Assembly (NCBI GenBank): GCA_025057955.1
Contig: JANXER010000011.1
Coordinates: forward strand, 1-40,884
Direction: 5' to 3'
Length of the DNA: 40,884 nucleotides
From: Candidatus Methanomethylicaceae archaeon
GTDB lineage: Archaea; Thermoproteota; Methanomethylicia; Methanomethylicales; Methanomethylicaceae
A program made the translations under genes and the position numbers. Below are positions 1 through 7,261 of the stretch, in pieces. Position 1 is the stretch's first letter; each line of letters opens with the position of its first letter. The notes below the pieces were generated by a model. It was not told where the DNA came from and searched no databases. It was given only the letters and a program-made list of their open reading frames with translations.

Positions 1-38
1 ATAAAGTTTTTATTGTTGCTATCTCGAATAAGGTATTA

Positions 39-116
39 GGGCCCGTGGCGCAGTATGGATAGCGCGTCGGCCTCCTAAGTCGATGGTCGTGGGTTCAAAT
101 CCCACCGGGCCCGCCA
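39..116 (+). tRNA. tRNA-Arg (CCT)
   Basis: The acceptor arms GGGCCCG and CGGGCCC pair perfectly. The anticodon stem TCGGC/GTCGA encloses the loop CTCCTAA, which gives anticodon CCT. The T arm carries GTTCAAATC. The discriminator is G113 and CCA is encoded at 114-116. No intron is seen. The gene reads arginine AGG codons. Confidence 0.96.
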
Positions 117-120
117 TAAC

Positions 121-127
121 TTTTTTT
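121..127 (+). terminator. T-tract terminator behind tRNA-Arg
   Basis: Seven T residues follow the encoded CCA after a 4-base spacer. Archaeal RNA polymerase typically stops on such T-runs without needing a hairpin. That it works here is inference from position. Confidence 0.5.
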
Positions 128-445
128 GATGTATTCGTTAAAAAGGTTAACAAAAAGATGTATCTTTAGCAGAATGCAAAAATGTACCATTTAGTAAATT
201 TTTTAATGAACGAGCCTTCAAAATATGTAGAATGGATATCCTCAGGTCCAAGGATATTTTTGACATAGCCTTAAATTGCAATTTCTTAATGAAATAAAAA
301 TGGGGAAATTTTTGACGCTGGAAAAACTACTTCTGATCATTAACTTCCCGAGGAATTAGATATATTATCGACTAATGGTAAGATAATGAATTTTTCCATT
401 TCAAGGAGGACTTCTAGTTATTGATTTTTGCCTTATGGTTACATG

Positions 446-481
446 GTTTGAAATAATATCGATGTTTGAAATAATATCGAT
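446..481. repeat. 18-bp perfect tandem repeat, two copies
   Basis: The unit GTTTGAAATAATATCGAT occurs twice head to tail, at 446-463 and 464-481, with no mismatch. It lies in the gene-poor stretch. Replication slippage is the simplest origin. Confidence 0.9.
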
Positions 482-524
482 TCCCTCTGAACAAGTCCCC
501 CTCATAGAATAATCCAAATAATGC

Positions 525-558
525 CACTTTGAAGAATCTTCTTTAATACTTCAAAGTG
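525..558. repeat. 10-bp inverted repeat (possible hairpin)
   Basis: CACTTTGAAG at 525-534 is the exact reverse complement of CTTCAAAGTG at 549-558, with a 14-base spacer. No gene is nearby on either side, so a role cannot be assigned. Confidence 0.8.
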
Positions 559-1019
559 TCTGAGACGCTTATTTTCTACTTTACAACAACCCCCTATTTA
601 CCAAATCTTTTCACCAACATAAGGAACAAATTCGAAAATAATAATCATTGATTCCCAAATATGGGAGTTATAAGTTCCTTTAAATTATTTTGTAATAAAT
701 CACACAAGAATGGCAATTATTATAATCATTGGCCCAAAATGGATTTGTTAGAGCGATCAATCAATAGTAATAAAATCCCTCCTTATTTACATCTCCTTCG
801 AAAGAACTCAATGAGACTAATCATATGGCTTTCATCCTTTAAACCCTCTAAAGCCACTTATCTCATGGGTTTAAATTAATGCTATAAATTGAGTAATTCT
901 AAATTACTCTTCAATTATTCTGAGGCCTTGAATTATCTTAAGATATAATCTAGAAAATCTTTAATTAACCAATTCTACAACATTAAATTAAAATACATCT
1001 TTCTTATCATTGTTAAATA

Positions 1020-1406
1020 ATGTCTTTTGAAGAAGTAGAAGTAATTAAACGAAGAGCAGAGGCATTCCTAAAAAATGCAAAGTATTTGCTTGAAATTGGC
1101 GAATGGGATTTATCGATTTTTAATCTTGAGCAATATTGTCAATTGATTCTAAAGTATAAGCTTCTGATTAAGACTGGATCATATCCTAGAACACATTCTT
1201 TAAGACGTCTAATAAGAGAGTTATCAAAGATAAGTCCTAAATTAGAATCTTTAATAAAGGATGAGGATAAATTACACTATATTGCTAGATTGGAAGAGGC
1301 TTATTTAACTTCAAGATATATTCCCTATGTTTATGAAGAATTTGAAGCTCGAAGTCTTTTAAAGTTCGTTATAGAGATATTTAAGCCATTAGTGGATGAG
1401 GTTTGA
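1020..1406 (+). CDS. HEPN-domain protein, likely toxin of a HEPN-MNT pair
   Basis: This is a 128-residue, almost all-helical protein with the layout of HEPN toxins: an N-terminal helix rich in K, R and E, a long central helix pair, and a conserved segment near residues 96-105 (TSRYIPYVYE). That segment takes the place of the R-x(4-6)-H RNase motif seen in many HEPN proteins. Arg99 is present but the His is replaced by Tyr, as in HEPN proteins partnered with MNT. It ends inside the start of a nucleotidyltransferase gene, the usual order for such pairs. In characterised HepT/MntA pairs the HEPN protein is an RNase silenced by AMP transfer from its partner. That mechanism is inferred here from family and context. 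Confidence 0.8.
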   Translation: MSFEEVEVIKRRAEAFLKNAKYLLEIGEWDLSIFNLEQYCQLILKYKLLIKTGSYPRTHSLRRLIRELSKISPKLESLIKDEDKLHYIARLEEAYLTSRYIPYVYEEFEARSLLKFVIEIFKPLVDEV

Positions 1407-1693
1407 TGAAGAGAGATTATCTTGAAATAGCTAAGAAGGTAAAGGAAATAGTTCTCAGCATAGATCCTAATGCGAGAATATATATATTTGGCTCAGTGGT
1501 TAGAGGCACTTCTACAGCTGCAAGCGATATTGACATATTAATAGTTACAAAAATTATAGATCAAAAGTATGAAATCATGGTTAATGTATATAAGAACGTT
1601 GATGAAAATGTAGAATTACACGTAGTAACCGAGGAAGATCTCGAAAGATGGTATAAAAGATTCATACCTAATGAGGAGCTTATAGAAGTTTGA
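1406..1693 (+). CDS. MNT-type minimal nucleotidyltransferase (antitoxin)
   Basis: This is a 95-residue nucleotidyltransferase of the pol-beta fold. Gly29-Ser30, ten residues, then Asp41-x-Asp43 (sequence GSVVRGTSTAASDID) form the metal-binding active site GS-x10-DxD. The start chosen is ATG at 1406, which shares one base with the stop codon of the HEPN gene and has GAGGT three bases upstream. A TTG at 1403 would add one residue. Translational coupling to the HEPN gene is evident. The expected role is to neutralise the HEPN partner, by analogy with MntA, which AMPylates HepT. The catalytic residues look intact. A gene-poor tail of about 70 bp separates it from the copper ATPase. Confidence 0.85.
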   Translation: MKRDYLEIAKKVKEIVLSIDPNARIYIFGSVVRGTSTAASDIDILIVTKIIDQKYEIMVNVYKNVDENVELHVVTEEDLERWYKRFIPNEELIEV

Positions 1694-1762
1694 GATTTTA
1701 TTAACTATTATAATAGTCTAAACGTTTAATAGCTTTGAAATAATTGACTTATATGGAAAAAA

Positions 1763-3916
1763 ATGAAGGAACAGAAGATCATCCTTGAGATTGATAACAT
1801 GGAATGTGCCAGCTGTGCAGTGGCATTGGAGAGAGGCTTATCTAGAATGAGAGGTGTAATTAGAGCTTCTGTTAGTTTTGCATCAAGGAGAGCCATAATT
1901 TTATTCAATCCAAATGAGATAAGTAAGAATGAAATAAAGAGAGCAATCGAAAGAGCAGGATATAGAGCTCGTTATGTGGAAGAAAGTATTTTAGATGAGG
2001 AAGAAGAGCTCATAAGAAAGCGCCTAATTATATTTATCATAGGCTTAACACTTACAATACCTACTGTTATAATTGAAATGTTCTTTTACTCTCATGAGTA
2101 TAACTTTCTTCTATTCCTTCTTGCCACACCCGTACAAGCATTACTGGGCTATAAATTCTATAGAGGGGCTTGGTTCTCTTTAAGGAATAAATTAGCAAAC
2201 ATGGATTTGCTTGTAGCACTTAGCACTTCTGTGGCTTATGTCTACTCTACATTTGCAACTTTTCTTTTAAAAGGACATGTATTTTATGAAGCATCTACTA
2301 CTGTTCTAACAACAATTTATCTTGGTAGCTTGCTAGAAGATATCACTAGAAAGAAGGCGGGAGAAGCGATAAGGAAGCTTATTTCATTAAGACCAAAGAA
2401 GGCTACATTAATCAAAGAGGGCAAAGAATTGGAAATTCCATTAGAGGAAGTCAACCCAGGAGATATACTATTGGTAAAGCCTGGAGAGAGTATACCTGTT
2501 GATGGGGAAGTTTTAGAAGGATATTCTAGTGTTGATGAATCTATGATTACTGGTGAGAGTTTACCTGTGGACAAAAAGGTAGGAGATAAAGTGATTGCTG
2601 GCACTGTAAATAAATTTGGTTTATTGAAGATAAAAGCGGAGAGAATTGGAAGAGATACTCTACTTTCACAAATAGTTAGCCTTATTGAAGAAGCCCTTCT
2701 AACCAAAGCCCCCATTCAGAGAATTGCTGATAGAGTGGTTGGCTATTTTGTTCCTGTGGTTGTTCTAATATCTCTATTAACTTTCTTAACATGGTATTTT
2801 ATCTTGGGGTCAGAATTCTTATTTGCATTGATAACTAGTGTATCTGTTCTAGTGATAGCCTGTCCCTGTGCTCTTGGTTTAGCAACACCAACAGCTCTAA
2901 TGGTAGCTATGGGAGTAGGAGCAAGGCTTGGCATTTTAATAAGGGATGCTGGTAAATTGGAAATCCTTTGCAAAGCCAACTCCATTGTTCTTGATAAAAC
3001 TGGAACGCTGACCAAAGGAGAACTGGAAGTGGTTAAAATAATTAATGAAGATTGTTTGGAATGGGCAGCCATTGCTGAGAAGCATTCTGAACATCCCATA
3101 GCTAAAGCTATAGTTAAAGCTGCTGAGAGAAGAGGGCTTAATATTAAAGATCCGGAGAAATTTGAAGTATTACCAGGAAGAGGGGTAATAGCAGAGCTTG
3201 AAGGAAATAGAATTTTGGTTGGAAATTTAATGCTAATCAATGATTACAATGTAGAAATTGTAAATTTGAAGAATGATATTATTTCATTACAAGAGAGTGG
3301 AATTACTGTAGTAATAGTTGCTTTGAATGGAAGAGTAATAGGAGCATTAGGGGTTACTGATGTACTAAGAGATAACTCCAAGGATTTTGTGAAAAAATTG
3401 AAGGAGCTTGGCCTTGAAGTGATTATGATTACTGGAGATAATAAAAAAGTGGCAAGACATGTGGCTAAGGAGCTTGGAATTGAAACAGTATTAGCAGAAG
3501 TATTGCCACAGGATAAAGTGAAGGAAATTAGGAGCTTACAGGAAAATGGAAGAATAGTCATCATGGTAGGAGATGGAATAAATGATGCTCCAGCTCTAAC
3601 TCAAAGCAATATAGGAATAGCCATAGGTTCAGGAACTGATATAGCTAAGTCCGTTGGAGATATAGTACTTATAAAGGATGATCTGATGAATGTAGTCTCG
3701 GCTATAAAGCTGAGCAGAAAGACTGTTGGAAAAATTAAACAGAACTTATTCTGGGCTTTTATATACAATATATCTGCTATTCCAATAGCCGCAGGTTTGC
3801 TCTATCCATTTATGGGAATTCTAATTACCCCTACAATTTCCGCTATAGCAATGGTGTTGAGCGACATATCTGTTGTGGGAAATTCAATATTACTAGGTCT
3901 ATTCTTTGAGCGATAG
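1763..3916 (+). CDS. copA: Cu(+)-exporting P1B-type ATPase
   Basis: This 717-residue heavy-metal ATPase is full length. An N-terminal HMA domain (residues 1-72) carries the metal-binding Cys15-Ala-Ser-Cys18. Next come the actuator motif TGES (263-266), the membrane metal site Cys367-Pro-Cys369, the phosphorylated Asp411 in [10 protein letters not shown], the nucleotide-binding His444-Pro445, and the hinge GDGINDAP (603-610). The pair Tyr668-Asn669 in the seventh membrane helix is the Cu(+) signature of P1B-1 pumps. In the eighth helix the usual MxxSS reads MVLSD (697-701), so one serine ligand position is Asp. The likely role is ATP-driven export of cytoplasmic copper. No metal regulator or chaperone gene is adjacent. 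The next gene starts 35 bases downstream. Confidence 0.93.
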   Translation: MKEQKIILEIDNMECASCAVALERGLSRMRGVIRASVSFASRRAIILFNPNEISKNEIKRAIERAGYRARYVEESILDEEEELIRKRLIIFIIGLTLTIPTVIIEMFFYSHEYNFLLFLLATPVQALLGYKFYRGAWFSLRNKLANMDLLVALSTSVAYVYSTFATFLLKGHVFYEASTTVLTTIYLGSLLEDITRKKAGEAIRKLISLRPKKATLIKEGKELEIPLEEVNPGDILLVKPGESIPVDGEVLEGYSSVDESMITGESLPVDKKVGDKVIAGTVNKFGLLKIKAERIGRDTLLSQIVSLIEEALLTKAPIQRIADRVVGYFVPVVVLISLLTFLTWYFILGSEFLFALITSVSVLVIACPCALGLATPTALMVAMGVGARLGILIRDAGKLEILCKANSIVLDKTGTLTKGELEVVKIINEDCLEWAAIAEKHSEHPIAKAIVKAAERRGLNIKDPEKFEVLPGRGVIAELEGNRILVGNLMLINDYNVEIVNLKNDIISLQESGITVVIVALNGRVIGALGVTDVLRDNSKDFVKKLKELGLEVIMITGDNKKVARHVAKELGIETVLAEVLPQDKVKEIRSLQENGRIVIMVGDGINDAPALTQSNIGIAIGSGTDIAKSVGDIVLIKDDLMNVVSAIKLSRKTVGKIKQNLFWAFIYNISAIPIAAGLLYPFMGILITPTISAIAMVLSDISVVGNSILLGLFFER

Positions 3917-3951
3917 CAATATTATTATGAAAGTGATTGTTAGTATTTCTC

Positions 3952-4335
3952 ATGGAGAAAAAATTTGCAACTGCTATAAATTGTATGGATGGCAGAGTTC
4001 AAATTCCAGTAATAGATTGGATGAAGAAGAAATATTTTGTGGAATATATAGATATGATAACTGAGCCTGGACCAGTTAGAATTTTATCTGAGGGAAATGA
4101 TATTTCAAGGCTAAATTCTATAAGAGATAGACTGGAGATCTCGATTAAGAAACATGCATCCAATATTGTAGCAATAGTGGCTCATTATGATTGTGCAGGT
4201 AATCCCGTGGAAAAGGAAACACAACTCACTCAGCTTAAGTCTGCGATTGATAGAGTGAAATCATGGAATATGAATGTTAAAGTTTTAGGACTTTGGGTGA
4301 ATGAGCATTGGAATGTTGAGGAAATTGACAAATAG
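3952..4335 (+). CDS. Small beta-carbonic-anhydrase-like zinc protein
   Basis: This 127-residue protein carries both halves of the beta-carbonic anhydrase zinc site: Cys11-x-Asp13-x-Arg15 (CMDGR) near the N-terminus and His78-x-x-Cys81 (HYDC) in the middle. In beta enzymes Cys, His and Cys bind zinc and the Asp-Arg pair gates it. At this length it lacks the long helical extensions of classical enzymes and matches a compact archaeal and bacterial carbonic-anhydrase-like family whose activity is largely untested. ATG at 3952 is chosen because it opens directly on conserved sequence. A TTG at 3937 would add five hydrophobic residues. It follows the copper ATPase gene by 35 bp and could be co-transcribed, but no functional link is evident. 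Confidence 0.7.
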   Translation: MEKKFATAINCMDGRVQIPVIDWMKKKYFVEYIDMITEPGPVRILSEGNDISRLNSIRDRLEISIKKHASNIVAIVAHYDCAGNPVEKETQLTQLKSAIDRVKSWNMNVKVLGLWVNEHWNVEEIDK

Positions 4336-4397
4336 GCTGAAGTATTTAGAGACGCCAAAAATTATTATAGATTTAGTTTATGAGATTTTTTGATTAT

Positions 4398-4430
4398 AAT
4401 ATTTAAAAAATTTTAAATATTTAATATATA
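4398..4430 (+). promoter_or_regulatory. TATA-box region for the pilin-leader gene
   Basis: An AT-rich block with TTTTAAATA centred near 4415 lies about 27 bases before the ATG at 4443, the spacing of an archaeal TATA box on a leaderless transcript. The block also forms a 10-bp inverted repeat (4398-4407 and 4412-4421, spacer 4). The promoter call is inference from spacing. Confidence 0.5.
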
Positions 4431-4442
4431 AGAATCTTTCAC

Positions 4443-5849
4443 ATGAAGGGAATAGCTCCATTAATTTCAACAATTTTACTTATAATAATTACAATTTCAG
4501 GTGCAACCATTACCTATACTTTCACAAGCGATTTTATTGGAAGTAATTTATTTTCTCCTTCAATGATAATGCCCCTTATAATTGTGGAATCTGTGGAATT
4601 GAAAAACTATGGTGTTGCAAGTATAAATGTGAGAAATTTGGGCACAACTACGTCGATTATAGATAAAGTGTATATGATATCGATATTAGATGGATCTATA
4701 GTAGGAGATTACTCTCCTAGATACTTAGAAATCTCTCCAGGACAGCTTACAAAAATCAATATAGAGCCATCATCATTGATAGCCTCAAAGGATGGAAATT
4801 ATTATTTAAAAGTAGTAACTAAAGAGGGATGGATTGGATTCTCTAAGGCCTTCTTTCTAAAGGGATTAGATTTTGGAGAATGGGTGGAATACTCTGGAAA
4901 TCCAGTTCTAGATCCATATATTAGGGCTTATTATCCATGTGTAATTTACGATGTAAATGGATTTCATGGGCATGGTGTAAGTGCAAAGTATAAGATGTGG
5001 TTTAATTCATATTACTCTAATAGATATAGTATATGGTTTGCTTTTTCTAATGATGGCATAACATGGAACCTTCACAACTCTCCAGTATCTGGTCTATCCG
5101 ATAATTCAGGCCATCCATGGGTTTTGTACTTTTCAGAGGGCTTCCCTGGAAGCAATAGTGGAAATAACCCTAATGGTACAACTATGTACTATAGAATATG
5201 GTACTGGGATGCCAATAAACTATATACAGTTGAAGCCATAAGATATGCAGAATCACCAGATGGAATAAATTGGTATAACGATCAACCGGTAAAAAATGGC
5301 TTAATTCCTATTATAACTGGCTCATCCTCAGATTGGAATAAGGGCTCTTATGGTCCAGCCTGTGTGCTTTATAATCCTTCAGCCTCTAATAGTGGTACTG
5401 ATTGGAAATTTAGGATGTACTATGATGGTACACCTGGGCATAATGAGAGCATTGGAGTGGGCTTCTCTAGTGATGGTATAACTTGGATTGGCTATGATAA
5501 AAATGGAGATGGAAAAGCTGATCCTGTATTAACTGGAAGTAGCTTCGGCTGGGATGCCAATTATGTCTATCCTTGCACAGTTCTTAAGCTTGGATCAAAA
5601 TATTATATGTTTTTCAGTGGGGGTGTAAGTGGCACAAACGAAGGAATAGGTTATGCCATCTCTGATGATGGTCTAACTTGGACTAAGGATCCAAAAAATC
5701 CCATATTTCACAAGAACGATGGAGTTTCATGGAGAAATGCAAGAACTTATACTCCTGCAGTGGTAAAAGCGGAGGATGGTCTTAGAATGTATTTCACAGG
5801 TGTTGACTCAATGGGTAATTATGCCATAGGTTATGCTATGCTAAAATAA
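4443..5849 (+). CDS. Pilin-leader surface protein with five-bladed beta-propeller (glycosidase-like)
   Basis: This 468-residue protein is probably exported. The N-terminus MKGIAPLISTILLIIITI matches class III (archaeal pilin/archaellin) leaders, with a short basic head, KGIAPLIST and a hydrophobic helix. Residues 45-145 look like a beta-sandwich stalk. From about residue 147 the sequence repeats a blade pattern of the type I-x-Y/F-A-x-S-x-DG-I/L-T/N-W at least four times (SNDGITW, SPDGINW, SSDGITW, SDDGLTW), as in five-bladed propellers of the GH43/GH32/GH130 type. A calcium-binding loop DKNGDGKAD sits between blades. Family members hydrolyse or bind glycans, but no catalytic triad could be assigned by eye, so the enzyme or lectin role is open. 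A pilin anchor on a propeller is unusual. A second gene of this architecture begins at 39393. Confidence 0.75.
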   Translation: MKGIAPLISTILLIIITISGATITYTFTSDFIGSNLFSPSMIMPLIIVESVELKNYGVASINVRNLGTTTSIIDKVYMISILDGSIVGDYSPRYLEISPGQLTKINIEPSSLIASKDGNYYLKVVTKEGWIGFSKAFFLKGLDFGEWVEYSGNPVLDPYIRAYYPCVIYDVNGFHGHGVSAKYKMWFNSYYSNRYSIWFAFSNDGITWNLHNSPVSGLSDNSGHPWVLYFSEGFPGSNSGNNPNGTTMYYRIWYWDANKLYTVEAIRYAESPDGINWYNDQPVKNGLIPIITGSSSDWNKGSYGPACVLYNPSASNSGTDWKFRMYYDGTPGHNESIGVGFSSDGITWIGYDKNGDGKADPVLTGSSFGWDANYVYPCTVLKLGSKYYMFFSGGVSGTNEGIGYAISDDGLTWTKDPKNPIFHKNDGVSWRNARTYTPAVVKAEDGLRMYFTGVDSMGNYAIGYAMLK

Positions 5850-5870
5850 TTAGCAATAGCTTGAAAATTT

Positions 5871-6118
5871 TCATTTTAAATATTTCATTTTAAATACATC
5901 AAATTTTTTAAATACAATATAAGCCACTATAGCAAGCTGTGCGCCTTCTAGAATATAATCTCAATATTACTTGGAAATATTATTTCATCTCAATTTAGCA
6001 GTATGAATCGAGGCTTTTATCTCATCATCCAATAGTGCTCTTTTCTTAAACCCTTCTCCTTCAATTCAAAAAGCTTCTTCCTTGTCTTCTCATAGAAGCC
6101 GTTATCATTTAAATATTC
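5871..6118 (-). pseudogene. Unidentified frameshifted coding remnants
   Basis: From 6118 downward one frame reads EYLNDNGFYEKTRKKLFELK and continues to GL. It then shifts frame to KRALLDDEIKASIHTAKLR and stops at 5985. A second piece at 5954-5871 reads ILEGAQLAIVAYIVFKKFDV and ends at a stop. The composition is protein-like and the pieces lie in the same strand and order, so a decayed gene is likely. I do not recognise the family. Confidence 0.45.
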
Positions 6119-6229
6119 TTACAAAAAATTTTAAGCAAATGCCCACTTATATAGTAATTCTCTTAAATAGATAGGGTTTAATTAGCAAAGTAAATTAAGC
6201 TAATAGAAACGGTTTATTTTTTTTAGCAT

Positions 6230-6569
6230 TCAAGAAGTTTTAGGCAAATCTTTGAATTGGCTGAAATGCTTTTGATCGAATAGAGCTGTGCTCCTCTGTC
6301 TATCACTACAGCAGCTATCATAGCGTCAGCTCCTCACTGGTACTCTTTAGGTCAGCAAATAGTTGAACATCCCTTTTGGTATATTCGATTACTGGTAGAA
6401 GAAAAATTTCCCTTATGGATTTTGCAAATTTCTTAAGGCCATATAGAATTTCATGGAGGTTAATGACTTGTAGCAATTTTCTCTCCTTTTTCAATTAGAA
6501 GCCTTAGAGCCTCATCACCCTTAGCGGAACGTCTATAAGGATCTCCATAACCACATCTGTATCTATCAT
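6230..6569 (-). pseudogene. VapC-type PIN-domain toxin, frameshifted
   Basis: ATG at 6569 opens MIDTDVVMEIL, the usual PIN start with a catalytic Asp. The frame then shifts to KGDEALRLLIEKGEKIATSH, again to LHEILYGLKKFAKSIREIF with LLPVIEYTKRDVQLFADL, and again to DAMIAAVVIDRGAQLY and FDQKHFSQFKDL. These pieces match the order of VapC: the N-terminal acidic residue, the middle helix with E, then the DAMIAA and FD-x-KHF motifs. At least three frameshifts and a short deletion make a functional toxin impossible. It lies directly behind a broken vapB. Confidence 0.75.
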
Positions 6570-6645
6570 GCTTTGGCTCAGCTCTTTTAGCATAAATTTC
6601 ATTAAGTAATTTCTCCTATCACTAAATACAACCTCTAAGCCTCTT

Positions 6646-6793
6646 TTAAATCCCAAGCAAATCTAGTCCAGCACCCTCAATAAGCTTCTCGAAGAGCTCA
6701 CAAGCTTTCATCTTTAACCTCTAATAATTTTCTATACAAATCGTTCCTTATTGTAATTGTTTTTGGCAACCCGAATACCTTAAGTTTAAACAT
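6646..6793 (-). pseudogene. VapB-type antitoxin, frameshifted
   Basis: ATG at 6793 opens MFKLKVFGLPKTITIRNDLY, continues RKLLEVKDESL and hits TGA. The next frame continues ELFEKLIEGAGLDLLGI before a stop at 6646. This is the archaeal VapB pattern: the KTITI-x-x-D-x-Y-x-KL strand-helix unit followed by S-x-LFEKLIE. One frameshift has split it. It preceded vapC in the usual antitoxin-toxin order. A 28-bp palindrome covers its start codon and may be the old autoregulatory operator. Confidence 0.75.
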
Positions 6794-6807
6794 ATGTTTA
6801 AACTTAA
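6780..6807. repeat. 28-bp perfect palindrome over the vapB start
   Basis: The core TTTAAACATATGTTTAAA extends outward so that 6780-6807 equals its own reverse complement with no spacer or mismatch. The CAT of the dead vapB start (6791-6793) is in its left half. It lies about 40 bp upstream of the TATA box of the symporter operon. A dimeric regulator site is the likely origin, either for the lost VapBC complex or for the operon. Confidence 0.9.
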
Positions 6808-6832
6808 TTATAATTATCAATAATTATAATTA
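6805..6832. repeat. 12-bp inverted repeat with TCAA spacer
   Basis: Arms at 6805-6816 and 6821-6832 (core AATTATAATTA / TAATTATAATT) are perfect reverse complements around TCAA. The element sits between the 28-bp palindrome and the TATA box of the symporter operon. It is pure AT apart from the spacer, so part of the match may be chance. Confidence 0.6.
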
Positions 6833-6840
6833 TTAGTAAC

Positions 6841-6849
6841 TTTTATATA
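6841..6849 (+). promoter_or_regulatory. TATA box of the symporter operon
   Basis: TTTTATATA is centred about 30 bases before the ATG at 6875, and no Shine-Dalgarno site precedes that ATG. This fits a leaderless or nearly leaderless archaeal transcript for the five-gene operon 6875-12589. The function is inferred from sequence and spacing. Confidence 0.65.
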
Positions 6850-6874
6850 CTAGTTATAGCATAATACTTTGTTC

Positions 6875-7261
6875 ATGTCAAAATTTCCTTATCTAAAGTC
6901 AAATCTAATCTATATCTATAAAAAATTAGATTATATATTTGTAAAAAGAGAGAAGGTAAAATACAATTTACAAGAAAAAAATGAATCAACTCCTTCCGAA
7001 GGCAGTGATGAGAAACTTAGAAAATATTGGAATAAACTAAAAAAGATAACTATTATTTGGATGCTTGCTTGGCTTTTTCCTGCAGTCATTATACATCTAA
7101 TGAGTCCTATAACTTCCTCAATAAAAATACTTAATGGAATTCCACTTCATTGGTTCAATACTTCTCTTCTATCTATATTGATTGGAATAGCTCTGATATT
7201 TTGCTATGCATTTGTGATGGATAGAGTGGATAGAATCTTCAAAAAGGAGGAGGGAGCATGA
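6875..7261 (+). CDS. Small subunit of a sodium:solute symporter (DUF4212-like)
   Basis: This 128-residue membrane protein has a polar head of about 50 residues and then the family body: KLRKYWNKLKKITIIWMLAW leading into a first membrane helix, a G-x-PLHWF turn, and a second helix ending YAFVMDRVDRIFKKE. This is the layout of the two-helix partner (DUF4212) found beside SSS symporters of the acetate-permease-like subfamily. The N-terminal polar extension is longer than I expect for the family. ATG at 6875 is chosen over a TTG at 6869 because it fits the TATA spacing. The stop overlaps the symporter start by four bases (ATGA), so the two are translationally coupled and probably form one transporter. 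Confidence 0.85.
   Translation: MSKFPYLKSNLIYIYKKLDYIFVKREKVKYNLQEKNESTPSEGSDEKLRKYWNKLKKITIIWMLAWLFPAVIIHLMSPITSSIKILNGIPLHWFNTSLLSILIGIALIFCYAFVMDRVDRIFKKEEGA

Larger units (their letters stand above)
117..1019. other. Gene-poor stretch of about 900 bp
   Basis: No convincing gene is seen between tRNA-Arg and the HEPN gene. A 72-codon frame at 661-879 has an unnatural composition and no ribosome binding site or recognisable family. A short frame from about position 208 begins MNEPSKYVEWISSGPRIFLT and then stops, so it may be a coding remnant. The stretch also holds an 18-bp tandem repeat and a 10-bp inverted repeat, listed separately. Confidence 0.5.
5850..6868. other. Decayed minus-strand gene region of about 1 kb
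   Basis: No intact gene of useful length is present. Reading the minus strand in successive frames recovers protein-like fragments broken by frameshifts and stops: a vapBC pair (6230-6793) and two shorter unidentified pieces (5871-6118). The right edge holds a 28-bp palindrome, an 11- to 12-bp inverted repeat and the promoter of the symporter operon. Confidence 0.7.

Noticed and set aside
661-879. 72-codon plus-strand frame in the gene-poor region
   Set aside because: Its composition is unlike the proteins of this genome, there is no ribosome site, TATA spacing or family match, and surrounding sequence appears non-coding.
117-1019. Insertion sequence remnant
   Set aside because: No terminal inverted repeats, target duplication or transposase motif could be recognised; only an 18-bp tandem repeat and a 10-bp inverted repeat are present.
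2317-3564. Long minus-strand frames opposite the copper ATPase
   Set aside because: They are antisense to fully conserved P-type ATPase motifs; no independent start signals.
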